DNA of 64,000 bases from Bugula neritina (Eukaryota > Bryozoa > Gymnolaemata > Cheilostomatida > Bugulidae), in NCBI GenBank assembly GCA_964035545.1, contig OZ037770.1:6312229-6376228 (forward strand), in the 5' to 3' direction. Within the stretch, counting starts at the first letter, position 1; each line of letters begins with the position of its first letter. The position numbers and the translations under genes were made by a program. Below the pieces are notes generated by a model. The model saw only the letters and a program-made list of their open reading frames with translations. It made no database searches and was not told where the DNA came from. Shown one piece after another: positions 50,351 to 61,675 of the stretch.

Positions 50351-50686
50351 TGTTATGTTTTCTATTTTTGGGTTGATGTGCAATCAAGAGAGTCTATTTA
50401 TTTGCTAAAGAACTTCACCAGGATAAATCGAGTTAATACAGTAGATTTTACACACAAGAATACAGCACAAAAACTATACAAATACATTTAGGTAATTTAC
50501 ACATCTATACAATCCAACACTCTATCTTCGACTACTAACAGCGGGAAACTCACTACTGCTACTAACTATCAGTGTCGCTAATTGGCTGTCCATTGTTCCG
50601 GGTCAATTACGTGACCCCGTGCTGTATCAGCGGGGTAAATAATATTTTCCCGTATTACGCTGCTGGTAGCTCCACGAGCCACCACA
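50351..50686 (-). repeat. 3' LTR of E3
   Basis: 336 bp; TGTTATG...CCACCACA on the plus strand. Same ends as the 5' LTR, which starts TGTTATA at 59030. A polypurine tract GGTGGGGGCGG (minus strand) precedes it. Confidence 0.9.
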
Positions 50687-51019
50687 CCGCCCCCACCAGC
50701 AGAAAGCCCTCTTTCTGATACAAAATATTTTACAGTTAGCACACATAACATCAGTAAACCAAAAGAAAAAGATATAAACACATATATAGATACAACAATG
50801 ACAGACATAATCAATATAACAGCATGTCACATACAAATGGCTAGCTGTAGAGAGAGAATACCGCTAGCTGTAGTGTTAGACAAGGAGGTTGAGCTGTCAA
50901 GCATTTACATGATAGTTTTGGACTTCCAAGAGAGTGGGGCTTACGGATCATTCAGGCAAAAGAACAAGAGTCAGTGTTTGACAAGCCGATGTTTGGCTTG
51001 ACGGGCACGTAGCTTTCTT

Positions 51020-51882
51020 TTAATCCGGCCGACAAAGCTTTTTAATTGTAGTACTGAGTAGATCCGGAGCCAACTGGGTGAACTCAGCCTGCAGCCGAAA
51101 GAGACGCTCCTGTACAGTGGCCAGGCGAACAGGATCTAGAGATGGGGTTCGTTTCTTACGAGGGGGGGATGCGACTTCTTCTTCCTCTTTTTCAGGGTAT
51201 GGAAACTCTTCGGGGGTATACACAATTTGAGGGCGTTCGGACACCAATGGAGATTGTTGTCTAGCATAGTCTAACACAGATTGGAAGCCGGAAGTTAGGA
51301 TGGCCAGTAACATTGCCTTATTTATTAAGTGCCGTATTAGCGTCAGTAATTCAGGGTAGAGCTTAGCATCTACCACACAGTTCTTCCCTGGAAAACATCC
51401 AGCTGCTCGATGTTTGGTGACAGGATAGGGGTAGGCGTCATCGTGTCCGCAGGGGCAAAATGTTAACAGGAAATGGGCGTTCACATGCAGCCTCAAGGAG
51501 CGGTGAGGCGAGCTCTCTTTGTAGCAAATCTGGCACTGTGTCCTTCCTTTGGGTCCCCAGGCCGCCTTTATCTGCTGCTCCGTCTCCGGCGACACCCACC
51601 GCCAGCGGCCGCGCAGTGGCTCGAGTCGTTCGCCATTGGCATACTCCTCGTGGTGCGAAGCGGGAGGTGCTCTATCCCGTACTCTGTGTACAATGGGTCG
51701 AGTGTAATCTGAAAGAGTTTCAACAGTGGTAGTACATTACACTGTAGTGTTGTCGGCTTGGACAGCCTGGCAACTTCTCGTTCAGTTAACACTCGTAGAG
51801 ATTTACGGTAGTGAGTAGTTGTAACAGAACACACATTGCAATGAGATTGTGAAATCTCTAAGTCAAACTGAGTTCCTACCAC
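51020..51882 (-). CDS. ORF3 of E3: accessory zinc-finger protein (frameshifted)
   Basis: Two overlapping open frames (51882-51568 and 51595-51020) probably form one gene of about 280 residues with a frameshift near 51580. The first part has C-N-V-C. The second has a C2H2 finger (C-x2-C-x12-H-x3-H, starting C-Q-I-C) and right after it a C-P-C-G..H..C cluster. A charged segment follows and then an L-D-P-V-R-L-A-T-V-Q-E-R-L-F-R-L-Q-A-E-F helix. It lies between pol and the 3' LTR, where some Ty3/gypsy elements carry env or other extra genes; no signal peptide or membrane segment is present, so env is unlikely. A nucleic-acid-binding role is inferred. Conservation in E5 supports coding. Confidence 0.6.
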
Positions 51883-52028
51883 TGTAGTTCACTAACCTAT
51901 CTCTAGCTCAATTGACTCAGACGAGTTGGAGCTGAGTGATGCGATCTAGTTTCCATATCAAGACATAGTTCCCTCACCCCACGATCCGGTATCGTATGAC
52001 ATACTGAATATCTGTGAAATGGTTTGAA

Positions 52029-52885
52029 CTATTGACTAGGAACACGTCTGGTCTTGACTGCATCAGCATACAAAAAGATCGAGCAACGTGGTTGAGGTGC
52101 GTGACTAGGACTTTGCACACCCGGCGGATGAACTTTATTCTTAACTCCGCCGATACAAAAGTTGATATTTCCGTTGTGTTGACAAAACCCACAATTGCTC
52201 GATACCTTTCCGGTATGGCTCCCCGCTAGACTTTCATACGCGCCGCTTTTAATGCAGTCACATACGAAATTTTTTAAATATGCTGGAGGTTGCCTCGTAC
52301 GTTGTCTCCGCTCTAGGGGAAGTGGCGCACTCACCGGTGGACTAGCAGGGGCCTCTGATGGCGCTTCTAGTTCACCGGTAGTGGTTACTTCTTCCTGTTC
52401 TCTGAATGGAGCCACTCCCTTCGTGGGGGTTTGCACTTCCGGAACCGGCTCGGTTTTCGGAAGTGATGGAATCAGACTTGGCGTAGGAGGCGGCGGACGC
52501 ACTTCTGTAGGCAAAAGTGGTCGCTCGTCTTGTACCAAGTCTTTTTCCCACGAAATGACCAGTTCATACTCGGGTCCATGTCGCCCACACATTGTTGTCT
52601 GCCTCCTGGGCTCCAACAGCGGAGGGGGGGGGGAAGAGGGGGGGCTTTTCCCACTGCTTCCGGGCTAGCCCAATACAGCTTCAAGCGAGCCTCATTCTGG
52701 ATGGACATCTGTCTTGAGCGCTCGATCTTGTAGGTATGGTTGGGCATAGCCTCGACTATCACGTAGGGTCCCACGAACTTGGGCTGTAACTTAACCGCCT
52801 GTCCGCAACACCTACGGTAATTGACCATCCACACCCTGTCTTCTGGCTGATAGAGTGGTAGTTCCTCGAAATCCTCGCGCCGCAC
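52029..52885 (-). pseudogene. Integrase C-terminus and pol tail of E3
   Basis: The frame from 52885 contains K-F-V-G-P-Y and the R-S-R-Q-M-S-I-Q-N-E-A-R block. After a G-run near 52625 the reading shifts to the 52616-52029 frame, a long Pro/Thr/Ser-rich tail with R-R-Q-R-T-R-Q-P-P-A-Y-L as in E1 and E2, extended by about 65 residues not seen in them. Confidence 0.75.
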
Positions 52886-52900
52886 CTGCCACTACTTTTC

Positions 52901-53864
52901 TCACAGCATTTTGTGTGCGACCCTCATTCGTTCCACTAGTTCACTGGCATATTCGTGGACCGAGCTGTCTTGCTCTGGAACGTGGTAGGTAAGATGGTCA
53001 GGGACACGAGTCTCCCTCCCGAGTATTAGGAGGTTTGGGGTCTCACCAGTACGGGTGTGTGGGGTGCTACGGTATGCGCACATGACTTGCGACAACACCT
53101 TGTCCCATTCCTCCTGACTGCGTCCGAGGAGTAGACTCTGGAGCGCATCACCTAGCATCCGGTTATTGCGCTCCACCCCCATTACCTTGGGAATGGTAGT
53201 GGGTGGTCCTGCTCTGATTTACTCCCCAGAGGCGGCAGAGGTCGCTCATCAGTTGAGACTGGAACTGAGCGTCTTGATCAGAGTGTATCTGTTCAGGGAG
53301 CCATAAGTAACAAAATACATGTTGGTCTAGCGCCCTGGCCACTGTCGGGGCTGACGCATCTGGGATAGCCAGAGCGTCCGCCCGCCTCATAAAGTGGTCG
53401 GTCAATACTAAGATCCAACTATTGCCTTTGGGGGTTAGGGACATGGGTTTGACCAGGTCAACAGCTACTACTTGCCAGGGCCTGCCAGCATATAACCTCC
53501 ACCATCCCGCTTTACCAGGGAGACGGCCATGCTTGCTGGCCTGGCAGATTTCACACTGTTTTACTCTGAGTCGGACATCATGCCCCATTTTGGGCCAATA
53601 CCACCAGAGTTGTAATTCGGAGATCACTCGCTTAACTCCTGCGTGAGCCTGTTTATGAGTGTCCCAAATTAACTCACGACATATGGCACTAGGGCAGACC
53701 ACTCTCTTCCTCTTCGGGTGTCTGCCGTAAGCAGCTAGAGAAATGGTCAGCAGACCATCTTGCCGATCCTCAGCGAGTCCCAACGCTGGCAGAATAGCCG
53801 GAACTCGGCGCATCCCTGCCATATTCGTTCCTCGCTGGGTTTTCGCCCTTCTTTTTTGGCCCAA
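52901..53864 (-). pseudogene. Integrase core of E3
   Basis: HHCC zinc motif (H-K-Q-A-H ... C-E-I-C), catalytic A-V-D-L-V, H-S-D-Q-D-A-Q-F and, in the next frame (53182-52901), V-E-R-N-N. A frameshift near 53175 separates the last acidic residue from the core. Confidence 0.88.
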
Positions 53865-54328
53865 TATATGTCTGCCACTACCCCAGGCAGCTCTTCCTGG
53901 AGCTTCTTCAGCTCCCGGACATTATCGGCCAAAACAGGGTTGGCGCGGAGGTTTTGTACAACCTCCGGGGACTTTTCAACTTTCGGTGTGAGTTGACCCT
54001 GGTCCCAGTCAAACTGTGTTCCGTGGTGAGCCAGCGTCTCTAATTCACATCGCGGGGGACCTCCGTCCCTCCTCTTGATGTTGAGACACTGTTTGCAACC
54101 TCCATCAGGTCGGCGGCTCAACCCATCCGCATTGCTGTGTCATCTACCCGGTCGATGTTCGATCCGGTAGGAGAACTCAGCTACGATCTCGAGCCAGCGG
54201 GCGATTTGACTAGAAAGTTCCGCTCTCTTGCACAACCAGATTAGGGAGGCATGATCTGTACGCAGCCGGAAATTCCTGCCGTATAGGTATGGTCTGAAGT
54301 GCTTCACTGACTTAATTACTGCCAGCAA
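53747..54328 (-). pseudogene. RNase H end and connection region of E3
   Basis: R-T-D-H-A-S-L-I-W-L at 54260 is the RNase H end; a stop at 54140 and a linker with a C-x2-C pair (K-Q-C-L) follow. Equivalent to 38290-37900 in E2. Confidence 0.75.
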
Positions 54329-54400
54329 CTCCTTGCGGGTAGTGCAGTAATTTCGTTCAATGGGTAAGAGAGACTTGCTGTAGTAGGCTACTACTACTTC

Positions 54401-55258
54401 TCAGGTTTCCTGCACTTGAGACAGCACAGTGCCAACATTCTGGTCACTAGCGTCAGTGTCGAGGATGTACTCCAGAGTAGGATCTGGATAGGCCAAGACG
54501 AGTGGTGTCAGTAGGCAACCTTTGAGGCGGTCAAACGCTCCTTGTTTGACCGGGATCCACTGCCATGTCACTCCCAATGCGGTGAGCTGGTTTAACGGCT
54601 GTGCTATCCCTGCAAAGTCTGGTATGTATTGTCTGTAATACCCTACCAGACTCCAGAAAGCCTGGAGTCCGGTCAAGTCTTGGGGGGGGGTGACCCAGTC
54701 TTCTATTGCCCGTACCTTCTCGGGATCCGTTGCCACGCCGTTTCGACCGACAACGTGCCTTAAGTACTTGACCTCCGGCTGCAATAGAGCGCACTTGGAA
54801 GGTTTGAGCTTCAGACCGGCACCTCGGAGTCCCTGAAAAACCTCCCGCAGATGACTGACATGTGTCTCAAAGTCTGGGGAGATCACGATGACATCATCAA
54901 GGTAGATCAGCAGTGTCTTCCAGTGGAGTCTGCTGAGGACTTGCTCCATCAGCCTCTGAAAGGTGGCCGGGGCGGAGGTTGACCCGAAGGGCAGCAACTT
55001 CCACTTCCGCAGTCCGTCCCTTGTGATAAACATCCCCTTCTCCTGGGCGTTGGGACTCAGCGGAACTTGCCAGTAACCGCTCAACAAGTCTAACGTACTG
55101 AAGTACTTGCTGCCAGCTAGGGCGTCTAGTAATTCGTCAATGCGAAGTAGAGGGTAGGCGTCCTGTATGGTCACGCTATTGAGCTTGCGACAGTCCACAC
55201 AGAACCGCCAACTGTCGTCTTTTTTCCGGACCAGTACGACCGGCGAGTTCCACCGCAA
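54401..55258 (-). pseudogene. Reverse transcriptase of E3
   Basis: F-C-V-D-C-R-K-L-N, T-L-D-L-L-S-G-Y-W-Q-V-P-L, L-P-F-G-S-T-S-A-P-A-T-F-Q and catalytic Y-L-D-D, then the start of RNase H with L-D-T-D-A-S. A frameshift near 55250 breaks the join with the upstream frame. The Leu normally in the L-P-F-G-L motif is Ser. Confidence 0.92.
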
Positions 55259-56608
55259 TGTGGGCTGGCTTGATGAGGCCGTGGTCCAGAAGATCCCAGA
55301 TTTGTCGGCTAACCTCCTTCTCCTTCTCCGGCCCCAGCCTGCGTGCGGGTTGCCGAATAGGGACTGTTCCTGCAGTCAGCGGTATATTGTGTCTGACAGC
55401 TCCAGTCAGTCCCTCGTCGTGATCTCCGCCGCTAAACACATTACCGTAGTCGCGTAGCAACTTCGCTATAGCCTGGCGTTCCTTGTTGCTTGCGCAGCCA
55501 CCACAGGCTGTCTCATATAACTCCCGGATGTGTGCTGGGACAGCCCCTCGCCCTTTTGTAGGGCGTCGAGGGGGTGCCTCCGTCGCATCTCCCAGCGACA
55601 GGCCCACGTCTTCCTCCTGGACAGAGTGGAACCGGCCTAGCATAGACCCAGCCGCTAACTTGATGGAGTCAGTGAAGGGGTTGACACACTGCATTAACAT
55701 CTCTCCTCGCTCAGTCAGTTGGTTTAAACTGCTGGCGAGTTGGATTCTTTCGTGCGCACCTTCAACTACCCCGAGTTCAGAGATCCGGCTATTGTTCACT
55801 CTGCAGTGAATGGTAGCTCAGAAGCGGCCTGATACGGTACAGTTTCGTACCATCTGCACGCCTCCCACTCAGGGGCGGCCAAACTTGTCGACACAAGCGA
55901 GTGCTCGCCTGGACATCACCATTGCAGATTTGCTAAAATCGATGTGACATCGGTGCCGTTTCAGGAATGGCATCCTGAAGATGGCGTTCTCTTTGAGCTG
56001 ACTGACGATAAACGTCTCTTGGATCGCTTGATCACGGACGCGTCCAGTCAGCTCAATTATACCGTAAAAGGGAAGGCACGACCCGTCAGCTAGGGTGCCA
56101 TACCCCCCCTCGTACAGTTTCATCTCGCATCTGACCTTAGCGCTGAGGATGTCGAAAAGTTGGCAACTTATGAGGTTCATGGTACAGCCTGAATCAAGTA
56201 GGAAGGTGACAGCTTTGCCCTCTATTTTGCTGGGCAATAAATAGCTGTTCCCATGAGGCTGTACCTGTACTCTCTCTTCGTGCCTCACTCTCGCAGGGAG
56301 TACCTCCCTCGCTTTAGGTCGTGAAGGAGGTAGCTTGGGACGGTGGTAGAGTGGCCTCGGAGGTGGGGAGGCTAAGTTTCCAGTTGCCTGCGCCGGCTCC
56401 CTCTCGGATTTTTGGTCTAGAAGGCCGTCGAATCGGTTGTGGAGTGGCATGTAGAAGGTAACAGCGGGGCGGAGCCCTTTGCCTGTCCGCCGTGGCTGTC
56501 GCCACTCTTGGTTGTCAGCCTGTGGTACCCGTCTGAGTGACCTCTGTTTCCTCTTCTCTGAGGGGTTCATCGCTGACTCGCAGGAAGCGGGAACATCTGC
56601 GGACCGCG
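55176..56608 (-). pseudogene. Protease and linker of E3
   Basis: Aspartic protease with intact L-L-D-S-G-C-T at about 56210, flap region and F-L-K-R-H-R-C near 55955. A stop near 55868 is followed by the protease-RT linker (55799-55176). The N-terminal side is the gag linker, cut by a transposon at 56609. Confidence 0.85.
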
Positions 56609-57365
56609 CACAGGATAGTTAAGGGCAACCTTTTAGCTGCAACTGCCTTGCTGAGATTTGCATTGTAATCATATAAGAATTCAGTACCAGTAAAATAAAA
56701 TCTCACCTAATTGTGCTAGAGTCAAAATTTAAAAACTATGTTGTAGATCTTCTTTTTCCCCAGAGTAAGTTTTTTGGAAATTTTAGTTTTCATTTTTTTT
56801 TGCAAAGTTATAGACAAAAAACTGCCCAATTTTGGCCAATTTTGCCAGAAAAACTGACTTTTCAGTACCAGTAAAATATCTCAGCAGCAAAACATAATAT
56901 CTGAATAAAAATTGCACTGCTGGAATCCTAAGATATTTCTCCAGTGCAACTTTTTTTCTTTTTCCAATAGCTCTGCTAGATTGCTCATAAATTGGTGATT
57001 TATACACTGAAAATGCCATATTTTTTCATAAGAAACTAGCAGCGCGCAGCACTTCACGCTTCAATGAGCACGTAGGGATGAGAAGATATTGGCGCGTACA
57101 TACTAATTACAGGCTTGCTAGCTGGCAGGCCATAATGAATAGCCCGCTTTTTACTTTGTTTATGTAGCACCCATAATGGAATGTTGATAGATAACGCAGC
57201 CCTAATGAAGGTTGCGGCTTATTGGTTGTAGTTTATTCTTAGGCTAAACAATTGCAAGTAGGCAACACGCATGCCACCCGCAGAACAATATTATTCAAGA
57301 ACCTGAACTACATTTTGAGAGAAATTTATGATATTCTTGCTGAGGATGCCCTTAACTATCCTGTG
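56609..57365. mobile_element. Inverted-repeat transposon (MITE-like), copy 1
   Basis: 757 bp with 22-bp terminal inverted repeats beginning CACAGGATAGTTAAGGGCA (one mismatch near the inner end) and a 2-bp flank duplication CG (56607-56608, 57366-57367). No transposase. The CACAG start and short duplication recall CACTA/EnSpm elements, but the class is not settled. Confidence 0.85.
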
Positions 57366-58996
57366 CGGTAGTTTAACTCCGGAGTTAGGAGGGGGCAATA
57401 TCTGCGGAAATGTCCTTGATTTCCACACTCCCAGCAAAAACTGACCGTTTTCCCCGGTGGCGGCGCCGGTGGCCGTGAAGGCTCAGAGGCTATACCTACT
57501 GAGGTTTGGTGTGTCAGTGTTGCTATCAGTATAGCCAACATTTCAGTCAGTTGGGCGACTTTCGATGCGGCAGTTAACTGCGCTACGGCAGCCGTCGCAG
57601 AGGGCTCCGCCTCCCGCTCCGCTGCCGTGTCCGTGTGGTCTATCTCCACTTGGCGGGAGCTCCCCCGATTTTTATGCATCTGGAATGCCAAGAGATAAGC
57701 TTCTTCTTCCACCAGAGCATCTTCGACTGTGGTAACTCCTCTAGCTAGAAATTGGTGGTGGAGTCCCAAGTCGTTGATAGACTGTATAAAGGCGTCAAGA
57801 GTATACCTCTCATGGTTGACTTGGGGCAGATCGCTATACGCAATCTGTGCCAGCTTCATGACCGTGGCGGCATGTTCTTGTAGGGGGTGTGAGGGTCACA
57901 CCGCAGCCTTTGTAGATGGAGATGCCGAAGCGGGCCCGCACACAGGATAGTTAAGGGCAACCTTTTAGCTGCAACTGCCTTGCTGAGGTTTGCATTGTAA
58001 TCATATAAGAATTCAGTACCAGTAAAATAAAATTTCACCCAATTGTGCTAGAGTCAAAATTTAAAAAACTATGTTGTAGATCTTTTTTTCCCCAGTGCAA
58101 CTTCTTTGGAAATTTCAATTTTCGTTTTTTTGCAAAGTTATAGACAAAAAACTGCCCAATTTTGCCTGAAAAGCTGACTTTTCAGTACCAGTAAAATATC
58201 TCAGCAGCAAAAGCATGATATCTGATAAAAAGTTGCACTGCTGGAATCCTGAGATATTTCTCTAGTGCAAATTTTTTCTTTTTCCAATAACTCTGCTAAA
58301 TTGCTCATAAATTGGTAATTTATACACTGAAAATGCCACATTTTTTCATAGGAAACTAGCAGCGCGCAGCACTTCACGCTTCAATGAGCACGTAGATATG
58401 AGAAGATATTGGCGCCTACATAGTAATTACAAGCTTGCTAGCTGGGAGGCTATAATGAATAGCTCGCTATGTACTTTGTTTATGTAGCACCCATAATGGA
58501 ATGTTGATAGATAACGCAGCCCTAATGAAGGTTGCTGCTTATTGGTTTTAGTTTGATCTTAGACTAAACAATTGCAAGTAGGCAACACGCATGCCACCCG
58601 CAGAGCAATATTATTTAAGAACCTGAACTACATTTTGAGAGAAATTTATGATATTCTTAGTGAGGATGCCCTTAACTATCCTGTGCAGAGAAGAAAAGAT
58701 GCTATCGATGTCTGCGCCAACCCATAGGGCTTAGCTTTGTCCATCAATGACATTCTGAGCTTCAGCAGGGCCACCCTAGGGGTCCACTGGGCGACGTCCA
58801 TTACGTCGCTAAACTCTTGGATAAATTGCTCTACCTCTTCTTCGCCTGTGAATGTGGGCGCCTTTAACCGGTAGCGGTCCTTATTCAGCTCTCGAAGAAC
58901 CCTTCGCTTTTCTACCACATGATTCACAGGAATAACATCGTCTCTACGCTCACCTTCTACTGCCGGTAGTTGCATTCCAGTGTTTCCAGTCTCCAT
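57356..58996 (-). pseudogene. gag of E3, split by two transposon insertions
   Basis: ATG at 58996, 34 bp after the primer site region. F-T-G-E-E-E-V-E-Q-F-I and K-A-K-P-Y-G match E2 gag. The frame is cut at 58686 by a transposon and resumes at 57940 with A-R-F-G, then runs (57859-57366) to a CCHC knuckle C-W-E-C-G-N-Q-G-H-F-R-R-Y-C before the second transposon. The knuckle supports a normal nucleocapsid function in the ancestor. Confidence 0.85.
57941..58685. mobile_element. Inverted-repeat transposon (MITE-like), copy 2
   Basis: 745 bp, same ends and orientation as copy 1 and alignable throughout with few differences. Flanked by CA on both sides (57939-57940, 58686-58687). Removing it restores a continuous gag frame apart from small gaps. 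Confidence 0.87.
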
Positions 58997-59010
58997 CTTG
59001 GATTTGCACT

Positions 59011-59028
59011 ATCCCACTGCTGCCACCA
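59011..59028 (-). promoter_or_regulatory. tRNA-Leu primer-binding site of E3
   Basis: Minus strand TGGTGGCAGCAGTGGGAT, one base after the LTR end; one mismatch to the E2 site. Confidence 0.8.
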
Positions 59029-59029
59029 C

Positions 59030-60228
59030 TGTTATATTTTTCAGTTTTGGGTTGATGTGCAATCAAGAGAGTCTATTTATTTGCTAGAGAACTTCACCAG
59101 GATAAGTCAAAATAATACGAGTATATTTTACACACAAGAAGACATCACAAAAACTTTACAAATACATTCAGTTATTCTACACATCTATATAATCCAACAC
59201 TCTATCTTTGACTATGAAGAGTCAATTATTGTTATAGCTGTCACTTAGGCCCACTCAATTATTTTAATGTTCTTTTAGATGTAATGTATGACGTGCTCAT
59301 GTAGAGTAGCGCAAAGCAAAGCCAATGTTAAGATGTCTGTTTATAGCCGCGGTTTTGGATCGAGTAGTGGAACTGAGTAGTATAGTTCAAATCTCTATAT
59401 TAATATCTACTATAACTATTATGTCGGAGTATGATAAAGGAAAGTGTTCAGTGAGACTAAAAATATTATGGTCTACCACTGTTCAGCTGTGGTTATGCAA
59501 ATGTAAATGTCAGATTTTTATGTTATCTAAAACTATTATTATTTTAAGATCAGATGGGCATCAACACAGGAATTACTTTTTAATAACTTTGAGACAAATA
59601 TACGACTTACTTTCTACTAACAATTGAGATACTAGAATTGGTTACGTTTTGTACACAGATTGATGCAATCACAAACAAAGAGAGAAATTAATAATAATAT
59701 ACAATAGAATATGAACAAATTGAATAATATTCACTATATTAATATATTATTGTACCACCAAAAATTAACTGCGCAGTTGATTCAGACAAAAAGACAGAAC
59801 GATAAAACTAACAGTATAATCTAAAAAATGTAGAATTTTCCTTTAGTAAGTATAATATTATAACGGCTAAGGGCTAATTGCAAAATATAATAATCTTAGA
59901 AAACCGAAAGATGGCGATAGCGCCAAAAACAACAAGTATATCTGTCAGTCTCAAAACTACTCCAACAACTGACTTTTCAGACTTTTTAATATGAGAAGGC
60001 AAGTTTTCTTTTAATGGCGCATAGTAGTACAACTCCTACATTTACACATATAGATCTTGACTTTACATATCTTCCTATTTGGGAGTTACCTCCTCGATTT
60101 CTTTATTTTGACTCGATGTGAGGTATAGACAATATGTTGTTAACATTTGTAGCTTCCTCCTCAACTACTAACAGCGGGAAACTCACTACTGCTACTAACT
60201 ATCAGTGTCGCTAAATGGCTGTCCATTG
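59030..60228 (-). repeat. 5' LTR of E3, split and truncated
   Basis: 59030-59214 and 60154-60227 align with consecutive parts of the 3' LTR (50351-50604); the rest of the LTR is missing. Confidence 0.8.
59215..60153. mobile_element. Unknown insertion in the 5' LTR of E3
   Basis: About 940 bp between two copies of ACTA (59211-59214 and about 60154-60157), absent from the 3' LTR. The ends are TGAAGAG and, complemented, TGAGGAG: a weak 7-bp inverted pair. No coding region recognised. Confidence 0.5.
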
Positions 60229-61675
60229 AACAATAGTTTTTGTAAATTATGATGAGTGAGATGCAATTTATACTGATCAGCTTTATATGACCAGCAAACT
60301 ACTGAGGAAGCAGCCAGGGTCTAGGATTTAAGTGTTATTGCTTGGTATACACATGAAGTTGCGAGTTCGAACTCCTGACAAGGGCCACAAGTAATGCTAA
60401 AAAGAGCATCTGGTCATAATTGCTCCTGTGTCCCATCTCAATAAGTCCTTAATTTACCAATTTTATAAACACAACCCCAGTTCCATCAGGGGCTTTCTCA
60501 CAGAGATAATGACTATATAAACTTGTGTGAGTGTGCTCATATGACCAAGCTGAGTTATTCTGCACACTCCCACACTTGAAACTATACTTCTATGCTACTT
60601 CATCAAGACAGCATTATATTAGCTCCTTTGGAGTTTTTAAATTATTGACTGTTTTCAATAGTTGAGATTTGGTTGGAATTGAAGCTTACTACAAAGGTAA
60701 TATATTGGTAACTCACTTTATTACAAAATATATATAAATAACTTTTATAGACTTTGAAGAATATATCATTTTTGTTTTGGGATGCGAGTTAGCTATTTCA
60801 AAATTTTAAATTGCATTACCTGATTGTTTAAAGTAAATGACATAGTGCTGTAGGTAAAAAACAAAGAGGAATAATATATAGTTTTTTAAATCAATGAATT
60901 ATAATCTAAAATAATAATACCTATATTTTAGGAAATTCAATAGTTAATTATTGATGCCAGCAAAGGAAATTATTAAAAAATAAATGTGTATAGCTTGAAA
61001 CACTGTTTCTAAAAGTTTATTCAAGCTGAAACTTTTAGAAAATAATATTAGGAAGTAATAATAAAAAAATCCCATGCCAATGTCGTGCAGTCTTACTTAA
61101 TTTTAATTGTCTTTATAGCAGAGATGTATACATCCAAATGTGGAGGTATATACTCAATAATATTATATATGTAATGGCGTTGTTTTTATATTTATTAGTT
61201 ATAACATTATTAGTACTTTTGATAGAATGTATTTTCACATATCTATTTGTAGTACAATCAGTTGTATATGCCTAATTAAAGCTACAATTTCTATACAGCA
61301 AAATAAAAATTACACATTATGAAAAAGAAATCCTCTATATTAGCAAACAAAATTTACTTAACTTATAAGGTAAGAAATCAAAAATCGAAACATAGAAAGC
61401 ACCTACATTCACAACTATAATAGCTTAAGTTGCGATATTGACACCACTTGAAGATGGTCTGCAGCAGAATAGTATCTTAAATTTTACCAAACTATGTTTG
61501 CTGCTGCTATATGTGTGAGTCAATCTATAAAGAAGATATTTCTACAAGTGAGCTCAGTTTTGAAACAGAACCTGCTAATGCTAATAACAATGTTATAAGT
61601 AGATATGATGGCTGGCAGGCATAAATATTAGTATAGTAATTATCACATAGACTTCTTGGTGGTCCCTTATTTGCA
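60229..61675. other. Intergenic stretch before gene B
   Basis: AT-rich, no gene supported except the possible SINE at 60300-60480. Confidence 0.5.
60300..60480 (+). mobile_element. Possible tRNA-derived SINE
   Basis: A GTTGCGAGTTCGAACTCC block resembles the RNA polymerase III B box and T arm of a tRNA; about 45 bp upstream AGCCAGGGTCTAGGATTTAAG could be a degenerate A-box region. The 3' part does not resemble a tRNA. Only one copy was noticed. Confidence 0.35.

Larger units (their letters stand above)
50351..60228 (-). mobile_element. E3: Ty3/gypsy element with an extra zinc-finger ORF and nested insertions
   Basis: 3' LTR at 50351-50686, 5' LTR at 59030 onward (split by an insertion and truncated at about 60228). 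Between them, on the minus strand: gag (58996 leftwards, interrupted by two inverted-repeat transposons), protease, reverse transcriptase, RNase H, integrase, a pol tail and ORF3. Many stops and frameshifts make it inactive. It belongs to a family related to E1/E2 but with different LTRs. Confidence 0.9.

Noticed and set aside
56783-57019. 78-residue ORF inside transposon copy 1
   Set aside because: Not open in copy 2 and without transposase motifs.
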